Numbered from the stretch's first letter, positions 11,903 to 61,539 are shown. The stretch: 64,000 bases of DNA from Corallium rubrum (GCA_964035015.1 OZ036005.1:9840512-9904511), one strand, 5' to 3'. Numbers and translations: made by a program. Notes: generated by a model not told the origin, from the letters alone.

Positions 11903-12255
11903 TGGAACGATAACTCCATTTGAGGACTCCTATGATTGAATGAAGCCAAAACGTGGGCCGCCATGTAGGTAAAAACACGCGAGACGGTATGCGCGGGCTA
12001 CACGAAGCGTCTCTCAAATGTTTTCAGATTTCTTGACGTATTTTAACAACACTTTTTAACAATAAATATTCGTACAAATGAAATGCAATCAGTCTTAAAA
12101 AGTGTTGTTAAAATACGTCAAAAAATCTGAAAACATTTGAGAGCACGCTTCGTGTATCCCGCGCATACCATCTCGCGTGTTTTTACCTACATGGCGGCCC
12201 CCACGTTTGGCTTCATCCAATCATAGGAGCCCTCAAATGGAGTTATCGTTCCAGT
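11903..12255. mobile_element. long palindromic MITE
   Basis: Two arms of about 160 bp beginning ACTGGAACGATAACTCC and ending GGAGTTATCGTTCCAGT. They are separated by a loop of about 35 bp around ATTCGTACAAATGAAATGC. There is no ORF. Confidence 0.85.
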
Positions 12256-12506
12256 CTTCCTATAGAGTTCACTGCCTTAGACAGAGTAAAAAGATAAAGT
12301 TGCCTCACAACAACACGTATGAAAAATTAAAAGTTCCTCAATATAGTGTTTGATCATAATAGTTTTAACGATATCTCCTCTCAAACTCGAGAAATGACGT
12401 TTTCACTCTCGTATTTTATGCTGCCATTTTGAATACTGCTAATTCCTGTTGACCCGGTGAGCCCTATATATAACTGGAGTGATATATTTGTGGCGTACAA
12501 CGTGCT

Positions 12507-12588
12507 GGGCATGTAGCTCTGAAGTAACGTATAGTTCCAGTCTCTACGTAGGAGACTGGAACTATACGTACTTCAGGCCTACATGTCC
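12507..12588. repeat. 82-bp palindrome
   Basis: GCATGTAG.. and AACGTATAGTTCCAG are mirrored by CTGGAACTATACGT and CTACATG. The inner CGTATAGTTCCAGTCTC/GAGACTGGAACTATACG is perfect. Confidence 0.7.
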
Positions 12589-12667
12589 GCCATGTTTGGC
12601 TTTAATCTTTGCCCGGTCAATGACCAGCAGTCTCAAAAAATGACATTCGTCAAATAATTGTAGGGTC

Positions 12668-13511
12668 TCCAACAAATCCTGTCAACTGGATCCAATACCA
12701 ACAAAGTTAGTCAAGGAAATTGATATATTAACAGAAGTTGTAACTGATATTGTTAATGGTTCTTTGGCTGGCGGCGAATTTCCTACAGAGCTCAAGCTAT
12801 CTCTTGTACGACCGTCAATTAAGAAATCGAACATAGACTCAGATCTTTTCCCTAATTATGCGGACCAATATCCAATTTGGCGTTCCTATCAAAAACCATT
12901 GAGAGAACTGCTGTTAGCCAAATGCAACCTTATCTTGTTGCAAATGAACTGTATCCCAAAATTCAGTCCGCTTATCGTAAGTTTCATTCAACAGAAACTG
13001 CATTACTTAAAGTATCAAATGATATATTAAGAGCAGTCGATCAACATCAAGAAGTGGTGTTGGTTCTTCTGGATTTGTCAGCTGCCTTTGATACGATTGA
13101 TCATGAGATATTATTAGATCGGATGAAAAGTCGGTTTGGCTTTGATGGAAATGCTCTAAGATGGTTTAAATCTTATTTACAAGATCGAGTTCAATCAGTC
13201 AAAATCGAAGATTTCACATCGAAACCACGTCGCATATATTATGGTGTCCCGCAGGGCTCAGTATTAGGACCGCTACTATTCTCCATGTACGTAGCACCTA
13301 TCGAAGGTATAATACAGTTACACAATGTTGATTGTATGATATTTGCTGATGATTCTCAGATATACTTCTCAGATATTCTTAGATATACATTACATTAATT
13401 AGATATTAGACTATATATATGAACTATTTGTTTAACCATAAATTATAGTTTTTAGCATGTAGAACCACTGTAAAAAGCATTGAGACTTATGTTAAATGCT
13501 TTTTTAAGAAC

Positions 13512-13546
<35 letters not shown>

Positions 13547-13558
13547 ATTATTATTATT
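12668..13558 (+). mobile_element. LINE (CR1/L2-like) reverse transcriptase fragment
   Basis: Frames at 12668-12865 and 12877-13398 join across one frameshift near 12868. They give the RT order LDPIPTKLVKE, then AFDTIDHEILL (motif A), YGVPQGSVLGPLLF (motif B) and FADDSQIY (catalytic FADD). The sequence ends abruptly two residues-blocks later at a stop (13396-13398), so thumb and C-terminal parts are missing. A short AT-rich 3' tail with (TTA)n at 13508-13558 follows. It is 5' truncated, internally shortened and frameshifted, so it is a dead copy. Confidence 0.85.
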
Positions 13559-13579
13559 CCAGTTATATATAGAGCTCAC

Positions 13580-14600
13580 TGAGTTGACCGCTCCGCGTGC
13601 CTTTTTTTGTGCAGTTTACGATTTTAAAATGTTGGAATCTTGGCATACTGCAATCACCACCAATTCTGACAATAATTCAAAACATTTACCAGAACAATAC
13701 GTTTTTTACTTAAAAAATAGAACATTTATCAGAGTTTATAGAGTTTGATGTAGGCGGAACTGTCAGAAATTATAATTTATGATTGCAACCGTAGGCGTTA
13801 TCATACAATTGCAGTTCTTTAACTGTAATTGCAAACTGTAGGCGGAACTGTTTTTGTATTTATATGTTTGTTCACGGTAATTCTAAGACCCCGTTTACAC
13901 GATGCCGGTACAATTTGAAAACGGAACAAAATCATGCCGTTTAGGCCTTGCGTTTACACGATACCGGCACAAAAATAACATGAAATGTTGTATGCTGTAT
14001 TTGCATACCGGCATGATTTTGTTCCGTTTTCAAATTGTACCGGCATCGTGTAAACGGGGTCTGAACCGTAGTCGTTGTCATTATCACAATATCACTCATT
14101 ATTGTTTACCCGTCGAAAACTGCAGACTGGCAGTCGAAAGCTCGTTTTTAAATAAATATTTACAGCCAGAGAATGTCTCGCAGATATTAAGTTGTTTACG
14201 ACTTCACATGCACTGAATATGCGTCAATAAAAATGCAGCCAGGAACATAACTCGTTAATGTATTGCCTTCCCGCAAGACGATTTCGTCTAAAATAGCTCT
14301 CGTGAGATCTATGGTCAAAGATTTATCACTTTCGTAAGTCTTCCAACTGCTGCTTACTTTCATCGTTGCGGCCTCAAGAACCTCGGAATACAGGAATTTG
14401 CCCCAAGGAATTCACACGGATAGATGAACTTTCTTTACCTTACACCAACATAGACAGTGCACTGGTTGCAAAACAAATCAATAGGGTGACGCAAAGTTTA
14501 AATTTGCAAGACAAAACGCGATTGTTTATTCCCCCAAACCACTTTTGACAACGAGTGAACAACTGTCAAAAAACGGCGTGCGGCGCGGTCAACTGGAATA
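13580..14600. mobile_element. candidate TIR element with nested MITE
   Basis: GTTGACCGCTCCGCGTGCC near 13581 is mirrored by GGCGTGCGGCGCGGTCAAC near 14573. Between them lies the MITE at 13886-14062 and no recognisable transposase. Confidence 0.45.
13886..14062. mobile_element. palindromic MITE
   Basis: Arms of about 50 bp beginning AGACCCCGTTTACACGATGC and ending GCATCGTGTAAACGGGGTCT, with the inner copy AAATCATGCCG/CGGCATGATTT. The CGTTTACAC-type end resembles the ends at 11313 and 56091. Confidence 0.85.
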
Positions 14601-14708
14601 AGCTGTATGCAGAACTGTTCAAGTTTGATGTACAGCGAAATTTTCTTTTCAATTATGACGTCATATTATCAAAGTTAGGTCAAAGTTGACGGTGTGACGT
14701 CAACATTT

Positions 14709-14779
14709 AGCCTGCGTCACAGCCCTACTTTCAACCCACTTTTTGGCGGGCTGAAAGTGGGGCTGCGACACAGGCTATG
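14709..14779. mobile_element. short palindromic MITE (71 bp)
   Basis: TAGCCTGCGTCACAGCCC and GGGCTGCGACACAGGCTA are the ends. CTTTCAACCC/GGGCTGAAAG lies within. Confidence 0.75.
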
Positions 14780-14799
14780 AAACTCGAGAATGGACCTTT

Positions 14800-15760
14800 T
14801 CACCAATAGCGGCGCCATCTTGAATTCGCAATGCATTGTGGTCAATCCAGGGTAACAAGCTCACTTAATATACACTTAATGTCTGCTCCCGAGGGAAACA
14901 GTTAGTTTGCGGGAAATTGCGAGATTGGAGAAAAGCGTAACAAAACACGAGCCGTAGGCGAGTAAACACGGAATAAACCATTTGGTATCGATTCTTTTAT
15001 AAAATAATCACAAGTGAGTATGACTGTCCGACATTTTCAAAAAATCGTTTTGGTGGGAATTTCCGTGTTTGGATACTCTGATCCAAACACGGAAATTGAC
15101 CAATCAGGGCTCGCGTAGTATACATGTTATTTTACAACATTTGTCATGAATCTATCCTTATACGCCTTTAGCAATATTACAACGATCATATTTAGGCATT
15201 GTTGCCACGAAAGTGTTTATAAAAAAAAGTTGTGTCTCCACACTAAGCAATCACCTTTTCAATAGATCATTTGCACGATGACGTGAGATGGCGTTGGGTG
15301 ATTGCAACTACCAGAATGCTTTGCCAGTATTCTAGGGTTTCGGCTAAAACGGATGACTCAAAGGAAGCCGTCCAGTCCGTTCCCGGCTTTTGCAAAATAT
15401 GTCATCAAATTTGTTGTTTCCAAATTTGTCAACTTTCAGTGAGTCTAAAGATTTTAGCAATCTTTTTGATACCATAACCACATCATAAACCCTAATCCAA
15501 AACAGAAATCTGGTTTTCCGCCTAGTTTTTTTGAAAAACATATTTGACGGCATATTCTAGAAAAGCCACGAAAGGACTGGGGGGCGCCTTTTCAGTGATC
15601 CCTTTTAGCCGCAACCCTAGAATACTGGCAAAGCATTCTGGTAGTTGTAGTCACCCAACGCAATCTCACGTCATCGTGCAAGCGGTCTATTGAGCTTGTT
15701 ACCCCGGAGAGACCACAATGCATTGCGAATTCAAGATGGCGCCGCTATAAAACGAAGCCG
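14800..15760. mobile_element. inverted-repeat element of about 1 kb
   Basis: AGCGGCGCCATCTTGAATTC with GCAATGCATTGTGGTC on the left is mirrored by GACCACAATGCATTGC and GAATTCAAGATGGCGCCGCT on the right. A second inverted pair inside (TTGCACGATGACGTGAGAT at 15271; its complement near 15668) encloses a segment (15375-15600) that recurs at 55615-55830. Confidence 0.75.
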
Positions 15761-16166
15761 TTATTCAAACTCAAAATGGCGTCATCAAATACGAAAAAGA
15801 TCATTTCTCAAGTACGAGAGCAGATATCGTCAAACTTTTAACATTCCCAAACATGACATATAACACTCTATATACTCTATAACACTCTATAACACTATAT
15901 CAATGACTGACATAGTGGCCGATTATTAGTGACCGCCGACATTTTTCTTCAAAAATCACTTCATCAGCAATTATCCAAGAAAGGTCAGCGGTTACTAAAA
16001 TAATGCGGGCGCGCCTGAGCCCACAATCAATTTAGCAGAATAAGGTCAGCGGTTACTGCCATGAGAAGAAGGCCCTATCGGGTTTACTACCCCGGAGCTT
16101 AGTTGTCTGATTTTCTCCTTGTAGTCGCAGATACTGCAAATATAAAATACTCCCTAGCTAAGCCTA
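15761..16166. other. sequence 3' of the CtIP gene
   Basis: Short direct copies of GGTCAGCGGTTACT occur at 15986 and 16044. No coding sequence is seen. This is where the CtIP 3' UTR would lie; no clear minus-strand AATAAA was identified. Confidence 0.4.
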
Positions 16167-53683
<37,517 letters not shown>

Positions 53684-53774
53684 CCAAATAATCCCGCCAT
53701 ATGATATTGATGTTTGATATTGATCTTTTGATTGCTTATTTAGTTATTTGCCACGCACGTCATTTGCTTTACAA

Positions 53775-53784
53775 ATCACGTGAT
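53775..53784. promoter_or_regulatory. palindromic E-box upstream of CtIP
   Basis: ATCACGTGAT lies 92 bp upstream of the chosen CtIP start. TGACGT-type sites (ACGTCA at 53757) are nearby. CACGTG is bound by bHLH-ZIP factors such as USF, MITF/TFE and MYC; function here is inferred. Confidence 0.35.
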
Positions 53785-54004
53785 GGGAATTGAGAAGTGG
53801 GGAATATAACCCGTGCGGATAAATGACGCTCGATCATTTTTGTTTACAATCTTATTTGGACCAGATTCATGCTAGCGCGAAAAAATATACAAAAATGTAA
53901 AAATAACAGTGTTAATCAGCAAGACAATGTGAAAGAGACATACATGGCGTCTACCTAAATAAATTAAAGTAGTTGACCGTCAAACCGGATGTTCTTTTCT
54001 GCGC

Positions 54005-54290
54005 GCGCGACTTGCAATATTAAGAGCAACATTGTTGCAATGTTGACTTGTAAACGGCCGGTACACGGCACTTTCTTGGCAAGTTGCTCAAAATTCGCAT
54101 TTAAATATCGAACTTCACATAAATATGAAGTTCTATTGAAAATCAGAACAATTAACTCTAAGTAAATTAAACTTCATGTCATGTGAAGTTCGATATTTAA
54201 AATGCGAATTAATTTTAGCAACTTGCCAAGAAATCGCCGTGTACGTACCGTTTGCAAGTCGACTTTGCAATGTTGTTGTCAACGTCCAGT
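54005..54290. mobile_element. palindromic MITE between CtIP and CACHD1-like
   Basis: GTACACGGC, CTTGGCAAGTTGCT and CGAACTTCACAT copies are mirrored around a loop near 54135. Outer GCAACATTGTTGCAATGTTG / CAATGTTGTTG arms. Confidence 0.75.
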
Positions 54291-54339
54291 TTGACTGTAA
54301 ATTTAAAGATATTAAGTATGAAAGATAGGAAGGATCATA

Positions 54340-54680
54340 GATGGATGGATGGATGGATGGATGGATGGATGGATGGATGGATGGATGGATGGATGGATGG
54401 ATGGATGGATGGATGGATGGATGGATGGATGGATGGATGGATGGATGGATGGATGGATGGATGGATGGATGGATGGATGGAAGGATGGATGGATGGATGG
54501 ATGGATGGATGGATGGATGGATGGATGGATGGATGGATGGATGGATGGATGGAATGGAAGGAAGGATGGATGGATGGATGGATGGATGGATGGATGGATG
54601 GATGGATGGATGGATGGATGGATGGATGGATGGATGGATGGATGGATGGATGGATGGATAGATAGATAGATAGATAAATT
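54340..54680. repeat. (GGAT)n microsatellite ending in (GATA)n
   Basis: About 80 units of GGAT with rare AAGG interruptions. ORFs are artefacts. Confidence 0.98.
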
Positions 54681-55090
54681 TTATTTAAACACGGTGGTTC
54701 TATCAGAAATAACATTTACAAATATTAAATTATTAAATCTGATCTACCTAGAAGCCGTGTACATTGTAACAAAACTATATTTACATTATTTTTGTGTTTT
54801 TTGGTATAATAGATTTAAAAATATTTACATAATGTATTTACAGCAAGATGTAAAATTTATAGGTTGTCAATGCAGAAGTTATGTTTTTTAATTTTTGTCT
54901 TAAATTTTGATAAACTTTTCTCCTCTTTAAGTTCAATTGGTAAGGAGTTCCAAAGTAAAGATCCAGATACCGCAAAACTTCTTTTATAACATTCAGTTCG
55001 AACATTAGGTATCTGAACATTTCGATCAGATGATCTTAAATTATAAATAGTTGATCCAAACTGCTTCTCAAACATTTCTGATAAATATAG
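54681..55090 (-). mobile_element. LINE 3' end fragment bounded by (GGAT)n on both sides
   Basis: The minus frame from 55090 to a stop at 54857 gives [40 protein letters not shown] and SLSKFKTKIKKH, a classic CR1/L2-like C-terminus. The 3' UTR follows, ending TTTAAATAAAATTTATC then (TATC)n, which merges into the big (ATCC)n array. A second (GGAT)n block (55091-55157) replaces its 5' part. Confidence 0.8.
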
Positions 55091-55253
55091 ATGGATGGAT
55101 GGATGGATGGATGAATGGGATGGATGGATGGATTGAAGGAAGGATGGATGGATGGACAGAGTAAAACCCAATGAAATAAAATGAAACTAGGGCTTCATTA
55201 TATATGTGACGTAATTTGAAAGTAGCCAATCAAATGCACGATGGTAGACTGGC

Positions 55254-55262
55254 ATCACGTGA
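55254..55262. promoter_or_regulatory. E-box upstream of the CACHD1-like gene
   Basis: ATCACGTGA lies 124 bp before the ATG, with a CCAAT at 55226-55230. The same 9-mer is in the CtIP upstream region. Confidence 0.35.
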
Positions 55263-55385
55263 CATTCCTTTCTGCCCCCAATCGTACGTCCTGGAGCGCG
55301 CATACCGGGCGAAACTCATTCAGCTTGTGCTCATACTTATTAAACAAGAAAGCTAATTGAGGCTCCGGAATCCAATTATCGCAAG

Positions 55386-55517
55386 ATGTTGTTGTATTTG
55401 TATATTTTGCTTGCTATCGTGAACTACTCGAGTGGGAAAAACATCTTGGATTCTTCAAAGTTTTCAGGGGTCCTTTCTGAATTGAAAGAAAATGTTCTTG
55501 GAGTTTCCAAAATGCAG
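55386..55517 (+). CDS. CACHD1: CACHD1-like exon 1 (signal peptide)
   Basis: ATG at 55386 starts a hydrophobic leader (MLLYLYILLAIVNYSSG). It continues LDSSKFSGVLSELKENVLGV and SKMQ up to GTAAAC, phase 0. The ELGV..MQ ending matches the N-terminus of VWFA and cache domain-containing protein 1. That family is related to the calcium-channel alpha2delta subunits and increases surface expression of voltage-gated channels. The next exon at 63745 continues the same pattern, 8.2 kb downstream. Confidence 0.75.
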
Positions 55518-55609
55518 GTAAACTCGGTTTGTGTTTCACTTTTGTGCGCTACTTACAATTACTCACATGCAGCACGATAGTCTTGGGTCGAAGTTAGAAA
55601 GGATGACTG

Positions 55610-55850
55610 AAAGTCCAGTAATCGTTCGGCGGCTTTTCCAAAATATGTCGCCAAATTTGTTTTCTCAAATTTGTCGTCCGAAGCTTCAGCGAGTCTCAAG
55701 ATTTTAGCAATCTTCTGGATATCCTAACCACAACAAAAACCCAAATTCTAGTCAGAAATCTGGTGCTTAGCTTTTTGGAAAAATATGTTTACGACATGTT
55801 TTAAAAAAAGCCACGGAAAAACTGGGAGGGTCATTTGAGTCATTTTAACC
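55610..55850. repeat. dispersed repeat shared with 15375-15600
   Basis: CGGCTTTT.CAAAATATGTC, TAAGATTTTAGCAATCTT-type, CAGAAATCTGG and AAAAGCCACG blocks are collinear in both copies. No TIRs are visible at this copy. Confidence 0.75.
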
Positions 55851-56934
55851 TCAAAGGCAATAAAAAGAAACATAATCTGTTGTTTAAAATTTCAATATAA
55901 CTGACAAGATACTAGATTATTCTAACTTCGTTTATTTAGTTATAAACAATTCACTAACTCCACGGACATAATAAAGATTGCAACAGCAAAAAAATTATTT
56001 GTTACTGAAAACGATTACTAAATGTATGTTTTCGGATTCACTTCGTACGGAGTCAGTATTCAGATAATATTCGTATAGGCGTTTACACTACAACATTCGG
56101 ATTCACCGGAATAACCGTTCACACTACGTATTGTTTGGTTTTAAAAGTATTCGCATACAATATTTCCACTTTTTTTCTGGATTTAAAACCTCCGGATTCA
56201 TTCTGATCTATAATTAACGGCAAAACGATTCAGCACAAATCTGGATTATTTTGCTCTATAGTCGCCAGGTAAACGGGCTCTTAGCGGCCAATATACTGAA
56301 CATTGTTCAATTTAAAATATACACAGTTTTAAATTTAGCAGTTTGCCACAGAAGTAAAACTACAACTGTACTATACAATATGTTTGTGTTGGTCTAACTA
56401 TCCTCAGTATTACTAGTATATATTTGCTTTATCTAGCTGCTACATGGATAATACTTTCCACAAACTATTTTAAAACTGCATTTTAACAAAGTCACTGATT
56501 ATGAAATTAAGAGTTAATTTTATTTTCGTATTTAAGAAGCTTAAGTGAAAGTTCTCAGCAAGATATAACTGAAGTCGTACTGCGCCAAGTTGAAAAAACA
56601 AAAATGAAAACTTTGCGGGTCGTCGTCGATCGTCGGGAACCAAAATGCAGCACAGAATACCGCATAATCCACTGATCAATAAAATTGGAAGGGGCATTAG
56701 GCCGGATTTTGCGTACCAGTTGTATGATGACGTGACCACTACCCAAGATGGCACCCACTAAAGTTCATAGCTTTCGTAGATTGAAAACAGACAAAATAAG
56801 TTATTTTAAGAAAATTTAAACGAATTAATGTAATGACACAAGAAGTACTTAATAAGGTTTAAGGCGCTAATTTCTTACATTTGTTTCTATTAAAGCTGTA
56901 AAACGTTTAAATTTCGTTGTTTTTCTTCAGTGGA

Positions 56935-57100
56935 CAGGCCCGCCCAGAGGGGAGGGCAACTGGGGCAATTTGCCCCGGGCCCCCAGCTCGAGAGGGTCCC
57001 CCTAATTATAAATGCCGTAAAATGGCATGCGAAATTTTTGCAAGGGGGGCCCCAATTCTTTATTTTGCCCCGGGCCCACTTTAGTCTCTGTGCGGGCCTG
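56935..57100. mobile_element. hAT-like MITE, 166 bp
   Basis: Ends CAGGCCCGC and GCGGGCCTG, flanked by the 8-bp duplication TCAGTGGA at 56927-56934 and 57101-57108. Inner GGGCAATTTGCCCCGGGCCC and TTTTGCCCCGGGCCC. Confidence 0.9.
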
Positions 57101-57453
57101 TCAGTGGATAACGAAGAGACTTCACGATAAATATAAACTACTGAAAAACAGACTATAAAATCTGCGAAGAATTCAAGTCTTAAATTGTACCTTTTATAGT
57201 AATCTTAATGCCTTAACAATATCTCGTGTTGTCTACTTGCCATCTTTTGACTGTATATTTGTTGTTAAACAGTGAAAACTAAACGAACCGGCATCTGTTG
57301 TTGCTTTACGGCTTTTCAGACTCCCCCGGCGCAGAGTACTTAATATTCCTACCCCCGGATAATCTGACAGTGCTGACGTCAAGATTGCTCAAGCTAATCA
57401 ACTTTTAGCCTGGTCAACTTTGGGATTGAGAACAAGTTCTAAGGCTACGTAAG

Positions 57454-57585
57454 ATGGCGGCGACTGGCACGAAATGTTTGACTGCTGGCCATATAACCCG
57501 ACAGAGTCTCCCTGTGACAAGTAAAAAGCATAAATACATAAGATCACGCTTAGCCGAGAAAGAATTATTAAGTAATATTTCATAA
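57454..57585 (+). CDS. unidentified 43-codon ORF
   Basis: The AAGATGGCGG context starts MAATGTKCLTAGHITRQSLP and ends ELLSNIS stop. It is basic and serine/threonine-rich like a mitochondrial presequence. A GTAATA lies in frame at 57572, so it could be a first exon. No second exon was found; it may equally be chance in a CG-rich block. Confidence 0.2.
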   Translation: MAATGTKCLTAGHITRQSLPVTSKKHKYIRSRLAEKELLSNIS

Positions 57586-57841
57586 ACGAGTGGGAGTGTT
57601 TTACCAGCTGGGTTACAATTACGAGAGGACAATAAAAATCACGAGGTCGTTAACCGAGTGATTTTAATTGTTTTCGAATGTTTTACAAACACGAGAGAAC
57701 ATTGAAAATTACGAGGTAATACAAGCGTCAAGAATTTCAGTTTCCGTCCCAGTTATGATGCGCTATGGGATAGAATCAAAGGTCAAGTGAGCACCAATTA
57801 AGTCAGTGCCATTGTTAACAAAGAATATTCATGAACCAAAG

Positions 57842-58215
57842 CACGGGTGGCGTGTGCTGTTAGGGCGCTGCCTCTCACCAAAAAGTTAAGCCCGGCTCGA
57901 CGGGGTTGGTACTTGGATGGGTGACCGTCTGGGAATAACCCCGTTTTCTAGCTTGGAACACTCATGTGAGTAGAGTTTAGTTGGTCTCTCCTGTGCTTCG
58001 AGGGTTTTTCGCCGGGTTCTTCGGTTTTCCTCCCTCCATAAAATCAACACCTAGGTCTGTGATTCGTGGTCTGGCATGTGTGTCATAAATGTGTCGTAGG
58101 GCGGCTGCTTCGAGCGCCTTTAATATGCCTTCGACTCTGCCACTTGAAATTTAGTAATGTAAATTGCTCTTGAAAAGCCCCTTGTGGGAAGAAGTAATTA
58201 GATTTGTATTTGTAT
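57842..58215 (+). mobile_element. 5S-rRNA-derived SINE, copy 2
   Basis: GTTAAGCCCGGC, then GTTGGTACTTGGATGGGTGA and CCGTCTGGGAATAACC match the 5S rRNA internal promoter and 3' half. Next come the GTTTTTCGCCGGGTTCTTCG core and the GGCGGCTGCTTCGAGCGCCT tail shared with the copy at 18560-19700. Confidence 0.85.
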
Positions 58216-58231
58216 ATTAATGGCACTGGCT

Positions 58232-58808
58232 TAACCCTATCCAGACCGGGGGGGGGGGGGGCGGAAAGTGCCCGCGCTGATTTTAAAAGTTAATATCTCA
58301 TAAACCAGTACAGGTATGGTTCTGAAATTTTATGACTTTTCCTAAATATGTATGGGCTTTATGTGTGGAAAATTTGATGAAAACATATTACGCCAAAAAA
58401 AGTTACAGCGGAGTCGTGAACACCTACCAACACAAAATTTCAGCCGACAATTTTTATTATGTTTGCTTTTATAATAGTTACAATAAAAGTAAGCAATTTT
58501 TAATAAAGAGAAACTATTTTTGTGATATACTACCTTTTTATGTTAACAAAACAATAGGGGAAAAAATTTTGGAAATTCTAGAAATCCTGGGTTTTTGCAA
58601 TTAATGACGTCATAATGACGTCATAATTTGTCGCCATGACAACATAAGTGTAACACATACTTGAACAAGGCATACCATCCACCTGTAAAAGTTTCGTCGG
58701 AATACACCAAATGGTTCAGGAGATATTGACCGCGGGCACTTTCCACCCCCCCCCCCCCTCCCCCCCAGTCCCAGAAGACAAAAAAAAGCCCAGTCTGGAT
58801 AGGGTTAT
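58232..58808. mobile_element. TIR element with poly-G/poly-C ends
   Basis: TAACCCTATCCAGAC, G-run and GGAAAGTGCCCGCG are mirrored by CGCGGGCACTTTCC, C-run, GTCTGGATAGGGTTA. The interior ORF (58332-58604) has no recognised motif. Confidence 0.75.
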
Positions 58809-58944
58809 TTAACAAAGAATATTCACGAGCCAAAACAATGGCACTGACTTAATTGGTGCTCACTTGACCTTTGGTTCTATCCCACAGTGCATCATAATTG
58901 GGTCAGAAACTGAAATTCTTGATGCTTGTATAGACCAAATGGCG

Positions 58945-60236
58945 TAGTTTCATTTGAATTTGAATTTGAATTTGAATTTAATCAAGTTTAAATAACAATA
59001 ATTACAAATTTATATAATTATAATGTTATTTAGGTAGGTTTAAAACAGAATTCAAGATTCCATCGAGTTTAAACCACCAAATAATATATAAATCTACCGT
59101 ATAATACAATATATGTATAGGTTACTTATCACTAATTTAAGTATAAATAAATAAACAATAATATACATCTATCAGTAACAAAATTAATAATATTAAATAA
59201 ATACGTAATCCTAATAATCATTCATAATAACATTTTCCATTATATAACAAATAAAGTTTACGTCGGAATATCGCAAGTGACTCAGACTCACGTACATTCA
59301 AGGGCAGCCCATTCCATAATCTACATATTCGAATGAAATAACTGTTTTTAAAAGCTTCAGTTCTACTGAAATGAACACTTAAAGTTAGATTGTCTATACT
59401 TCTAAGATTTGTGGTGTTAATACGAAAAGAGACATACTGCGAGATATCTAATTCACATATGCCCTTAAAACATTTATAAAAAAATATAAGGTCTAGAATC
59501 TCTCTCCTGTGTATCAAGGGCAAAAGTTCTAATTTTAGTAACCTTTCATTATAGTTTAAGTCTTTGCCAACAATAAATCTCGTGGCTTTCCTTTGTACTT
59601 GCTCTAAAGCTCTTATATTTCTCTTAGTGTAAGGGGACCAAACAGGGCAAGCATACTCAAGCCGAGATCTAACCATGTTAGATATAATTGTTTCTTAACT
59701 TGAGTATCACTTATATCCTTACAGGTACGATACAAGAGATTAAGCATCCTGTGAGACTTTGATACAATAAAATCAATGTGTTCATTCCAGTTTAAATTAT
59801 GAGATATAAGTATTCCTAGATCCTTTTCGATTATAACTCTATTCAATTTCCAATTGCCAAGATAGTAATCTCTTTCAAACGGTACTTTTTTTCGTGTTAT
59901 TCTCATAACTTTGCACTTAGAGAGGTTAAATTCCATACCCAGGTCTTAGCCCAATCTAAAAGCCTGTTAAGATCATTCTGCAATGCATTACCATCTTCTT
60001 GCCCCAAAATTACTCTAAAACACTTAGAGTCATCTGCAAACAATGGCAGACTACTTTCTCTAGAAATACATTTTGGCATATCATTAATATATATGAGAAA
60101 CAACAGGGGTCCTAAGACTGACCCCTGAGGTACTCCCGATGTAATTGGTAAATAATCTGAAGCCTTACCATTAATCACAACCCTATGCTGTCGACCCAAT
60201 AAATATGCCTGAAACCAAGATAACAAATTACCCTTT
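58945..60236 (-). mobile_element. LINE (CR1/L2-like) RT fragment with AATTC-type tail
   Basis: From 60226 down: GVPQGSVLGPLLFLIYINDM (motif B) and LPLFADDSK (FADD). After a frameshift near 59930: LSKCKVMRITRKK, KDLGILISHNLNWNEHI. After another near 59660: RLEYACPVWSPYTKRNI, LWNGLPLNVRESESLAIFRR and a stop at 59218-59220. Motif A and all upstream parts are missing. The 3' side ends in (AAATTC)n at 58945-58980. Confidence 0.85.
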
Positions 60237-61100
60237 ATGGGCTATCCCTTTATAGGCTCACGTGCAAATTAATTTCCTATTCATTATTAACATAGGCTGG
60301 GACTGTTTTATCATGTTTTGAGTTCATCACTACGTTTAGGATTATTGTCAAGGATAATCGATAAGCAAAGTTTATCCTTATAGAATACCTAAACATTAAA
60401 AAGTTCCTGATATCAGAAATATTATGTTTACTACGGCCTCTTCAGCCTCGTGTTATAAATGAACTACGTTTTATCAGATTGTATGCGCAGATTGTATACT
60501 CAGATTGTATGCGCAGTCGAAACTCCAATTTCGTCTATATAAGCCGAGTGATTTTTGTTGTTCTCGCGAGTGTTTGAAACCCTTGGTAAAACAAGATACA
60601 CGAGTTTATGAAATAGTTTCTCAATCGTCAATTGTAGTAGAGGGACTTGATGATGATGGTGCACTGTATTAGATTAGATAATATTGGTTTCACGTTGAAT
60701 TTATAATTAAGAAATGTGGTAATAAATAATTCTTTGTTTGTGCCGTTTATTATCTGATTTCTTAAGTAATAGTTCAAATACGAGACGGAGGACTTTACCG
60801 GGATTTCAAAGTCCGAGTGCTTTTTGAAAAGGCGAGCCAAAGGAGAGCCTTTTTAATGCACGAGGGCTTTGTAATCCCAGCAAAGTCCGACGTCGAGTAT
60901 TTGAACTGACTTCTCAAACTCAAAACTCCGAAGATACTTCTGAAACGTAATATAATTTGCCTTATTTCAAAGTGCTAGTACTTTTCCTCTGATTTCAAAG
61001 CAATGATTAAACATTAATTTCTCTTATTTTTGGTTCATGAATTATTAATGAGTTTGAGAATTATGAATTCAGTTAGCGCGACCTTTACCGGGTTTCAAAA

Positions 61101-61101
<1 letters not shown>
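60237..61101. other. intron sequence, no gene seen
   Basis: Includes an inverted pair around CGAGACGGAGGACTTTACCG (60781) and GCAAAGTCCGACGTCGAG (60880), probably a MITE. A duplicated CAGATTGTATGCGCAG lies at 60477 and 60499. Confidence 0.45.
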
Positions 61102-61456
<355 letters not shown>

Positions 61457-61539
61457 TCTAAAACTCATTAATAATTCATGAGGAAAATTCAAAAGAAATT
61501 AAAGTTTAATCAATGTCTGTTTACGCCGGTACAGAACTG

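Larger units (their letters stand above)
57720..58932. mobile_element. inverted-repeat element with nested 5S SINE and C/G-tract element
   Basis: Arms of about 95 bp (CAAGCGTCAAGAATTTCAGT, GATAGAATCAAAGGTCAAGT, GAGCACCAATTAAGTCAGTG and complements at 58835-58930). The loop TTAACAAAGAATATTCA.GA.CCAAA is present on both sides of the inserted block. Confidence 0.7.

Noticed and set aside
56470-56754. Hydrophobic minus-strand ORF (YNWYAKSGLMPLPILLISGL)
   Set aside because: It starts at GTG, has no ATG in frame, and overlaps an alternative frame of equal quality; no homologue recognised.
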